DNA of 11,115 bases from Phycisphaerae bacterium (lineage in GTDB: Bacteria; Planctomycetota; Phycisphaerae; JAAYCJ01): contig JAAZAW010000145.1 of NCBI GenBank assembly GCA_012514125.1, positions 1 through 11,115 of the forward strand, written 5' to 3'. Below are positions 6,314-11,115 of this stretch, in pieces. The stretch's first letter is position 1. Each line of letters starts with the position of its first letter. The notes beneath the pieces were generated by a model. It ran no database searches. It had not been told where the DNA came from and was given only the letters and a program-made list of their open reading frames with translations. The translations under genes were made by a program, and so were the position numbers.

Positions 6314-7614
6314 GATACGTTATTGTGGGAAATTCTTTCGCCGGTATTTTCGCCGCCGAAACCATCCGATCGGTGGATCGGGAAGGCTCGATCACAATTA
6401 TCGGTGAAGAAGTGAACCGAACTTATACCCGGGCATTGATCCATGAATATCTGGCTGGGGTGATTGAACCGTCGAAAATGTACCTGCGGGCGGAAAATCA
6501 TTATGACCGGCTTGATATTCATCTCCTGGCGGGAAAGAAAGCGACAGGGCTGAATATCGCAAAACAGACCGTTACCGTCGGCGATGAAACGATCGAATAT
6601 GATCGGCTGTTTCTGGGCGTGGGCGGAGCGCCGTTTATTCCGCCTGGCCTGGAAGGACTCGACAAACTTCACGGGCAGGTGTTTACATTCACGAAATTTT
6701 CCGATGCCCAGGCGTTGGTGGAAAAATGTAGAGAAGCTCAAAACGTTGTGGTGCTCGGCGCGGGACTCATCGGGCTCCAGGCGGCGGAAGCTTTTGCCAT
6801 GATGGGTAAAAAAGTAACGGTTGTCGAACTGGCGGATTATGTGCTGCCGATGGTTTCCGATCCATTGGCGTCCAGGATGATTCAATCGGAGATGGAACAC
6901 GAGGGCATAACGTTTTGTTTGTCGGAAAGTATCGATGAACTCGGCGGAAAGCGCGGCAAGCTTTCGGAAGTCAGACTTCGAAGCGGCGAGTCGATTCCCG
7001 CAGATATTTTTGTCATCGCGGTGGGCGTTCGTCCGAACGTGGACTGGATCCGGGAAGCGGGCGTGGCTGTGGATCGCGGGGTGCTGATCGATCATCATGC
7101 CCGGACCAACGTTGAAACGATTTACGCCGGCGGCGATTGCGCCCAGGGTCCGGAGTTAATCAGCGGGTCGCGCATGGTACTGGCGACGATTCCCATCGCC
7201 ACGGAGCAAGGTATGGCGGCGGGATACAACATGGCGAGCGTAGCCGTCGAGTACCGCGGCGGAATTCCGTTAAACGCCCTTCAATTCGGTCCGCTGCAGA
7301 TTATCAGCTATGGCTATGTGAAGGAAAAACCGGGCCAGGAAGTGCTGAGCGTTCTGGATGAAAAAAACCGGATTTATAAAAAACTCGTGCTGGAAGATAA
7401 CCGGCTTACGGGCGCGCTGTTCCTTCGCTGGATCGACCGTGTGGGATTGTTTCGATATCTGATCGAAGAAAAAATCAACGTCGCTCCGTTCAAGCATCGA
7501 CTGCTTTCGCCCGACTTCGGGCCGGCGTCGCTGCCCATGTCGATCCGACAGAAACTTTTCGGAACCCGGCAAAGCCGTCTTCAGATTCCACAACCAATGC
7601 TTGTCCATGTTTAA
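6310..7614 (+). CDS. FAD/NAD(P)-dependent oxidoreductase of the glutamate synthase operon
   Basis: A 434-residue flavoprotein of the pyridine-nucleotide-disulfide oxidoreductase superfamily, closest in pattern to NirB-N/rubredoxin-reductase-like members. The FAD Rossmann motif is at the very N-terminus but reads VGNSFAG (6-12), with Ser in place of the middle Gly. The NAD(P)-binding motif VVLGAGLIGLQAAE is at 147-160, followed by the acidic VVE (171-173), which hints at NADH. The second FAD motif IYAGGDCAQ is at 271-279. There is no redox-active CxxC pair. A C-terminal domain of about 110 residues follows. It overlaps the ferredoxin gene by 4 bp and lies 15 bp before the amidotransferase gene. 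It probably plays the role of GltD, oxidising NAD(P)H and feeding electrons to the Fe-S subunits, though it is not a GltD-type protein with its own N-terminal clusters. The nucleotide preference is inferred. Confidence 0.88.
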   Translation: MRYVIVGNSFAGIFAAETIRSVDREGSITIIGEEVNRTYTRALIHEYLAGVIEPSKMYLRAENHYDRLDIHLLAGKKATGLNIAKQTVTVGDETIEYDRLFLGVGGAPFIPPGLEGLDKLHGQVFTFTKFSDAQALVEKCREAQNVVVLGAGLIGLQAAEAFAMMGKKVTVVELADYVLPMVSDPLASRMIQSEMEHEGITFCLSESIDELGGKRGKLSEVRLRSGESIPADIFVIAVGVRPNVDWIREAGVAVDRGVLIDHHARTNVETIYAGGDCAQGPELISGSRMVLATIPIATEQGMAAGYNMASVAVEYRGGIPLNALQFGPLQIISYGYVKEKPGQEVLSVLDEKNRIYKKLVLEDNRLTGALFLRWIDRVGLFRYLIEEKINVAPFKHRLLSPDFGPASLPMSIRQKLFGTRQSRLQIPQPMLVHV

Positions 7615-7629
7615 AAGGTAAAAGACACG

Positions 7630-8040
7630 ATGGAACGTCAATCATACATACGCAGACCCGAACATTACGGCAAGGACATTTCCGCCTGTGGTGTGATGGG
7701 GTTTATCAATCATGACAAAACCTTGACCGACGGTTCGGTGATTCGTCGGGCGATGGCCAATATCCACGATCGCGGCAACGGCTTGGGGGGCGGATTCGCC
7801 GCTTATGGAATTTATCCGCAATACGCCGATCTGTACGCGATGCACATCATGTACGACGATAAATCCGACGCGTCGGAAGTCGAGGAGTATCTCAAAGCGA
7901 AACTTGAGGTCCACCAGGTCCAGGAAATTCCAATTTTTGAAGTGCCGGCGATTCCCAGCTATCCTTATTTCAAACGATACTTCGTCTCGCCGCCCGCGCA
8001 TCGATTTCCTCCGGTGACGGACAACGATTATATGGTTTAG
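7630..8040 (+). CDS. Glutamate synthase glutamine amidotransferase subunit (GltB1-like), N-terminal part up to an in-frame TAG
   Basis: The first 136 residues of a class II (Ntn-type) glutamine amidotransferase, which releases ammonia from glutamine for the synthase core. The nucleophile is Cys20 in the block SACGVMGFIN (18-27). It would have to be exposed by removal of a short propeptide, as in other members of the family. ANIHDRGNGLGGGFAAYGIY (43-62) is also conserved. The frame stops at TAG (8038-8040) after DNDYMV, and the same frame continues at once with the rest of the protein. Alone this fragment lacks the substrate-binding Arg loop and the oxyanion-hole Asn-Gly, so it cannot be an active enzyme. 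Counted through the TAG, the two parts make 373 residues, the expected length of the subunit. AAGG lies 11 nt before the ATG. Read it together with the next entries. Confidence 0.88.
   Translation: MERQSYIRRPEHYGKDISACGVMGFINHDKTLTDGSVIRRAMANIHDRGNGLGGGFAAYGIYPQYADLYAMHIMYDDKSDASEVEEYLKAKLEVHQVQEIPIFEVPAIPSYPYFKRYFVSPPAHRFPPVTDNDYMV
8038..8040 (+). other. In-frame TAG codon interrupting the GltB1-like amidotransferase
   Basis: The codons read GAT TAT ATG GTT TAG GTG GTG ATG CAC, and both sides belong to one protein family with no frameshift. As far as I recall the family, an ordinary residue is found here. A single base change from AAG, CAG, GAG, TGG, TTG, TCG or a Tyr codon would produce TAG. 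All ten other gene ends seen in the window use TAA or TGA. Confidence 0.9.
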
Positions 8041-8751
8041 GTGGTGATGCACATCAACGTCAATATCCCCCATGCGTTCGTCATCTCCAGCGGCAAGAAC
8101 ATGGGCGTATTCAAGGGCGTGGGCTTTCCGGAAGATATTGCCGATTTTTTCAAGCTCCAGGAATACGAGGGTTATCTCTGGACGGCGCACAATCGCTTTC
8201 CGACCAATACACCGGGCTGGTGGGGTGGGGCGCATCCGTTTTCGCTGCTGGACTGGTCGATTGTGCATAACGGCGAAATTTCCAGTTACGGCACCAATCG
8301 TCGATATCTGGAGATGTTCGGATATACGTGTACACTTCAAACCGACACCGAAGTCGTAACGTATCTGATCGATCTGCTGGTAAGGCGACATGATCTGAGC
8401 TTTGAACAGGCGGCGACGATTTTCGCGCCCCCCTTCTGGAAAGATATCGACCTGATGACACCCGAAGAGCAAAACCGATATACGCAACTGCGGATGATTT
8501 ACGGTTCGGCGGCGCTCAATGGTCCGTTCGCATTTTTGGTCGGATATGCCGACGGGTTGATCGGCCTGAACGATCGTGTCAAACTTCGCCCTCTGATCGT
8601 CGCGACGAAAGGCCAGACGACTTATATGGCATCGGAAGAAGCGTCCGTTCGCGAAATTTGCCCGGAGCTTGATCGCGTCTGGGCGCCGCGAGCGGGTCGT
8701 CCGGTGATTGCGCGATTGAACGAAAAACCTGTAGCTATGTGCGTGGAATAA
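8041..8751 (+). CDS. Glutamate synthase glutamine amidotransferase subunit (GltB1-like), C-terminal part after the in-frame TAG
   Basis: This is the in-frame continuation of the amidotransferase, 236 codons starting with GTG GTG ATG immediately after the TAG. It carries the glutamine-binding WTAHNRFPTNTPG (about 47-59), WWGGAHPF (60-67), the oxyanion-hole block VHNGEISSYG (75-84) and LQTDTEV (99-105). It also holds the NGPFAF and GLNDRVKLRPL blocks of the class II amidotransferase domain, and ends with the typical ASEEASVREI. It lacks the nucleophile Cys, so it cannot act without the N-terminal part. Re-initiation is possible in principle: AGGTGG overlaps the TAG and the GTG codons, but it sits only about 2 nt before ATG 8047, too close for good initiation. 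The homology is undamaged to the TAA at 8749-8751. This argues for a very recent lesion, a sequence error, or a TAG that is read through. Confidence 0.88.
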   Translation: MVMHINVNIPHAFVISSGKNMGVFKGVGFPEDIADFFKLQEYEGYLWTAHNRFPTNTPGWWGGAHPFSLLDWSIVHNGEISSYGTNRRYLEMFGYTCTLQTDTEVVTYLIDLLVRRHDLSFEQAATIFAPPFWKDIDLMTPEEQNRYTQLRMIYGSAALNGPFAFLVGYADGLIGLNDRVKLRPLIVATKGQTTYMASEEASVREICPELDRVWAPRAGRPVIARLNEKPVAMCVE

Positions 8752-8794
8752 GTGAATCATAGCGATATGAAATTGAATAATGGAGCGGTAAAAC

Positions 8795-9538
8795 ATGCCA
8801 ACAACAATCGATGCCCAGGGAATTTATTATGCTCAGGTCAATGAGCAGATTCGTGATCTGGTCCGCCGGGGTGAAAACGAGATTACCCTCACCAACGTCA
8901 CTGGCCAGCGATATATCGGCGGTGGAATTCAAAGCCCCGATCTTAAGATTACGGTGCGAGGTGTCGCCGGTGAAGACCTGGCGGCGTTTATGGAAGGTCC
9001 GACCATCGAGGTGATGAACAATGCGCAGGACGGTGTGGGAAACACCATGAATGACGGTAAGATTGTCATTCATGGTCTGGCGGGCGATGTGGTCGGCTAT
9101 GGGATGCGTGGCGGGAAAATTTTTATTCGCGACGACGTCGGCTATCGCGTGGGCATCCATATGAAAGGGTTCAAGGACAAACAACCCGTTCTTGTCGTCG
9201 GCGGATGTGCGGGCGATTTCTTCGGAGAATACCAGGCGGGCGGATGTCTGGTGCTGCTGGGATTGACGAACTCACGTAAATTCAGCGTTGTGGGCGATTA
9301 TTGCGGAACCGGCATGCACGGCGGCGTGATGTACATTCGGGGTGGTTTCAAGGAAAACTATCTGGGCAGAGAAGTCAAACATTTTGACCTGACCAACGCG
9401 GATATCGCAAAGTTGAAACCGATATTGGAAGAATTTGCCTGCATATTCGGCATTACGGAAGATATTTACGATTTTCATCGATATCGTAAAATTATTCCGG
9501 TCAGCACCCGGCCTTACGGGCAACTTTATGCGTATTAA
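8795..9538 (+). CDS. Glutamate synthase GXGXG (beta-helix) subunit, GltB3-like
   Basis: A 247-residue protein corresponding to the C-terminal right-handed beta-helix domain of large GltB proteins, which is also found in FwdC/FmdC of formylmethanofuran dehydrogenase. The repeated G-x-x-G-x-G pattern is clear in the middle: GGGIQSPDLKITVRGVAGED (about 42-61), NDGKIVIHGLAGDVVGYGMRGG, GGCAGDFFGEYQAGG and GDYCGTGMHGGVMYIRGG. This domain is structural: in the fused enzyme it links the amidotransferase and synthase domains and helps shape the ammonia path. It is the last gene of the operon, 43 bp after the amidotransferase. GGAG lies 9 nt before the ATG. The C-terminus after about residue 205 is the non-repetitive tail common in these stand-alone subunits. 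No obvious intrinsic terminator follows. Confidence 0.94.
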   Translation: MPTTIDAQGIYYAQVNEQIRDLVRRGENEITLTNVTGQRYIGGGIQSPDLKITVRGVAGEDLAAFMEGPTIEVMNNAQDGVGNTMNDGKIVIHGLAGDVVGYGMRGGKIFIRDDVGYRVGIHMKGFKDKQPVLVVGGCAGDFFGEYQAGGCLVLLGLTNSRKFSVVGDYCGTGMHGGVMYIRGGFKENYLGREVKHFDLTNADIAKLKPILEEFACIFGITEDIYDFHRYRKIIPVSTRPYGQLYAY

Positions 9539-9586
9539 CCGGATAAAATAAATCTTTTGGACAAGTGACATGAACGATGAACTTGC

Positions 9587-9616
9587 TTGACAATATTTTG
9601 GCGATTTTGATAAGAT
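9587..9616 (+). promoter_or_regulatory. Probable sigma70-type promoter of the SGNH hydrolase gene
   Basis: A perfect TTGACA (9587-9592) lies 18 bp before TAAGAT (9611-9616), again in the context TGCTTGAC. The predicted start near 9623 gives a leader of about 46 nt with CGGAG 6 nt before the ATG at 9670. This separates the hydrolase from the glutamate synthase operon upstream. Confidence 0.7.
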
Positions 9617-9669
9617 GATTTCAACAGACCACATCGGCGATTAAACAACATATAAAACCGGAGTATGCG

Positions 9670-10752
9670 ATGGGAACGAAACGACTTGAAGAAATCGACA
9701 AAAATTTTGTGCCGGCGACGATCGGCGAACGAAAATTGATCTTTCTGGACATTCGCAACAAACCTTTCGAAATTTCGGGGCTGGGGTGGTTTGATGAGGA
9801 ACGCGAATATTGCCGGCTTCCCGTGAATCGACTTTCGGAAACCAACGAAGGCGTTCAAGCCCTGGCTTGGCATACCGCGGGGGCGGTGTTGCGATTTCGA
9901 AGCAATTCCCGATTGCTGGCGATTCGATATGAACTTCGAAATCCGGACGATATGCCTCACATGCCTCGAACCGGCGTCAGTGGATTCGATCTGTATCGGG
10001 GAGTGGGCAAATCCAAAGTCTTTGTCAAAACGACGATTCCTGAAGCACGCAAAACCGACATCGAAGCCCTGCTGGTGGAAAACGCGGACGGCGAAATGAC
10101 CGAATGGACCTTGAATTTCCCTTTATACAACGGCGTGAAAAAAGTTCAGATCGGCATGGACCCGGAAAGTCGGATCGAACCTCCGACCCCCTATGCCGTC
10201 CAAACGCCGATCGGATTTTATGGTTCATCGATTACACAGGGCGGCTGTGCCAGCAGACCCGGAAACGCCTATACGCATATCATGACGCGATGGCTGGATG
10301 CGAATATGCTGAATTTCGGTTTCAGCGGAAGCGCCAGGGCCGAACCGGTGATGGCGGAAATGATGTGCTCACGCGATATGAGCGTTTTCGTCTATGATTA
10401 CGATCACAACGCCCCTACCACCGAATATCTTCGTGAGACTCATGAAACTTTTTACAAGTTGATCCGTCAATATCGACCGGAACTGCCCATTGTCATGGTG
10501 GCCAGACCCAATTTCGACAAGAACGATCCGGTATGTTGTGAGCGGCGGGACATCGTGCGAAAAACCTATGACAATGCCGTTGCCAACGGCGATAAACGTG
10601 TCTATTACGTCGAAAATGAAACGCTATTCGGAATGCGTGATCGTGATGCCTGCACCGTCGATGGCTGTCATCCCAACGATCTGGGATTCATGCGAATGGC
10701 GGAGGGCATTTATCCGGCGGTTCGTCAGGCACTGATCGATAGCGTTCCCTGA
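9670..10752 (+). CDS. SGNH/GDSL hydrolase with N-terminal GxDLY domain
   Basis: A 360-residue putative esterase or acyl hydrolase. The N-terminal beta-rich part (about 30-175) contains the GxDLY signature as GFDLY (105-109). The C-terminal part (about 178-357) is a Lipase_GDSL_3-type SGNH domain. The four blocks are visible. Block I is YGSSITQGG, with the nucleophile aligned to Ser187. Block II is GFSGSAR, with Gly220. Block III is YDYDHNAP, with Asn247. Block V is DGCHPND, with catalytic Asp331 and His334. No signal peptide is seen, so it is predicted to be cytoplasmic. Related proteins are thought to de-acylate sugars or other small substrates, but the substrate here cannot be read from sequence. 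It has its own promoter and converges on dprA, so a link to glutamate synthesis is unlikely. Confidence 0.88.
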   Translation: MGTKRLEEIDKNFVPATIGERKLIFLDIRNKPFEISGLGWFDEEREYCRLPVNRLSETNEGVQALAWHTAGAVLRFRSNSRLLAIRYELRNPDDMPHMPRTGVSGFDLYRGVGKSKVFVKTTIPEARKTDIEALLVENADGEMTEWTLNFPLYNGVKKVQIGMDPESRIEPPTPYAVQTPIGFYGSSITQGGCASRPGNAYTHIMTRWLDANMLNFGFSGSARAEPVMAEMMCSRDMSVFVYDYDHNAPTTEYLRETHETFYKLIRQYRPELPIVMVARPNFDKNDPVCCERRDIVRKTYDNAVANGDKRVYYVENETLFGMRDRDACTVDGCHPNDLGFMRMAEGIYPAVRQALIDSVP

Positions 10753-10800
10753 GTGTGTCGAAGGATCAAAGTGGAAATAGGATAACGCCCCGTAGAAAAC

Positions 10801-11115
10801 TTATCGCCGGGCGTATTGGTTGCCGGGCAGGGATTTGACCAGGCCTTTGATCTGAAGCGTTGTTATCGCGGCGGAAGCGTGGTTGGGTGTTAGACGACAC
10901 ATGGCAATGATCGTGTCGATATCGTTGGCGCCGTGAGCCAGGAAATCCCAGATATGTTTTTCAGGCTCGGAGAGCGATGCGGCAAGAAGATCGCTGAGCG
11001 AATCGCCAGGTGAAACGTGTGTGGCGATTTGCGGTGGAGCATCAAACGGGAGTGTATTTTGAGTCTTGGTTTCATTGTGCGGGGCAGTTGTTTTTTTCGA
11101 CGCGAGGGGTTTTAA
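10801..11115 (-). CDS. dprA: DNA processing protein DprA (Smf), C-terminal part only
   Basis: An open frame of 105 codons enters from the right edge and stops at TAA (10801-10803); the start lies outside the window. The last 60 residues or so form the DprA winged-helix domain: LSEPEKHIWDFLAHG, then IDTIIAMCRLTPNHASAAIT, then LQIKGLVKSLPGNQYARR, with the characteristic ending L-x-x-K-G-L-V-x-x-L-P-G-x-x-Y. The preceding 45 residues are a low-complexity Lys/Thr/Pro linker between the Rossmann core and this domain. DprA loads RecA onto incoming single-stranded DNA during natural transformation and is also found widely in non-competent bacteria. It is convergent with the SGNH hydrolase gene, with only 48 bp between the stops and no clear intrinsic terminator. 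The Rossmann-fold DNA-binding core cannot be assessed here. Confidence 0.85.
   Translation of the reverse strand, partial: LKPLASKKTTAPHNETKTQNTLPFDAPPQIATHVSPGDSLSDLLAASLSEPEKHIWDFLAHGANDIDTIIAMCRLTPNHASAAITTLQIKGLVKSLPGNQYARR

Noticed and set aside
6265..7098. Minus-strand open frame of 277 codons opposite the FAD oxidoreductase
   Set aside because: The plus-strand frame has intact FAD and NAD(P) motifs; the opposite frame is a compositional shadow.
7642..8796. Long open frame (384 codons) on the minus strand across the amidotransferase region
   Set aside because: It lies antisense to clear GltB1 homology and its translation (Arg/His-rich, no known motif) looks like a shadow frame. Its openness across the TAG site is no evidence of a gene.
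293..10798. Shared 12-mer GCCCCGTAGAAA at 293-304 and 10787-10798
   Set aside because: A few 12-mer matches are expected by chance in 11 kb and the flanks do not match, so it is not evidence of a repeat or attachment site.
10785..10814. ACGCCC/GGGCGT inverted repeat between the SGNH hydrolase and dprA stops, as a possible bidirectional terminator
   Set aside because: The stem is 6 bp with an 18-nt loop, overlaps the dprA stop and has no T-tract on either strand; too weak to annotate.
10890..11075. Small minus-strand open frame near the right edge
   Set aside because: It is in a different frame from the dprA C-terminal coding sequence, which has recognisable winged-helix homology through this stretch.

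Overview
This is bacterial chromosomal DNA of moderate GC content. It holds ten real genes (one truncated by each window edge, one split by an in-frame stop) and one tRNA. No mobile element, CRISPR array or phage gene was seen. The glutamate synthase genes encode several oxygen-sensitive Fe-S proteins in the 'archaeal-type' split arrangement, which is typical of anaerobes. The tRNA gene does not encode its CCA end. I would guess an anaerobic bacterium, possibly of the Planctomycetota/Phycisphaerae group, but the window has no decisive taxonomic marker and this is only a guess.

Left end (1-1184, minus strand): the N-terminus of a dimeric-type glycyl-tRNA synthetase with a good promoter. Upstream of it is an isochorismatase/nicotinamidase-fold protein whose catalytic cysteine appears to be replaced by alanine. 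A non-coding stretch of about 500 bp follows. It ends in a strong-looking promoter for tRNA-Pro(GGG).

Middle left (1802-3784, plus strand): a tandem-ACT-domain protein and a UPF0210/PFL-like (DUF711) protein lie 3 bp apart. This is the conserved but functionally obscure ACT/UPF0210 pair, here with a double-ACT partner.

Centre (4135-9538, plus strand): a five-component glutamate synthase operon. In order it encodes the FMN/Fe-S synthase core (GltB2-like), a four-cluster ferredoxin, an FAD/NAD(P) oxidoreductase, the class II glutamine amidotransferase (GltB1-like) and the GXGXG beta-helix subunit (GltB3-like). The amidotransferase releases ammonia from glutamine, and the FMN core adds it to 2-oxoglutarate and reduces the product. 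The ferredoxin and FAD protein plausibly bring in electrons. The most striking feature of the window is that the amidotransferase frame is interrupted by one in-frame TAG at 8038-8040. Clear homology continues in the same frame on both sides and nothing else is damaged. None of the ten genuine stops visible elsewhere is TAG. The TAG could be a recent nonsense mutation, a sequence error, a translational split, or a read-through/recoded codon.

Right end: an SGNH/GDSL hydrolase (GxDLY plus Lipase_GDSL_3-type) under its own promoter. It converges on the 3' end of dprA, of which only the C-terminal winged-helix region lies in the window.
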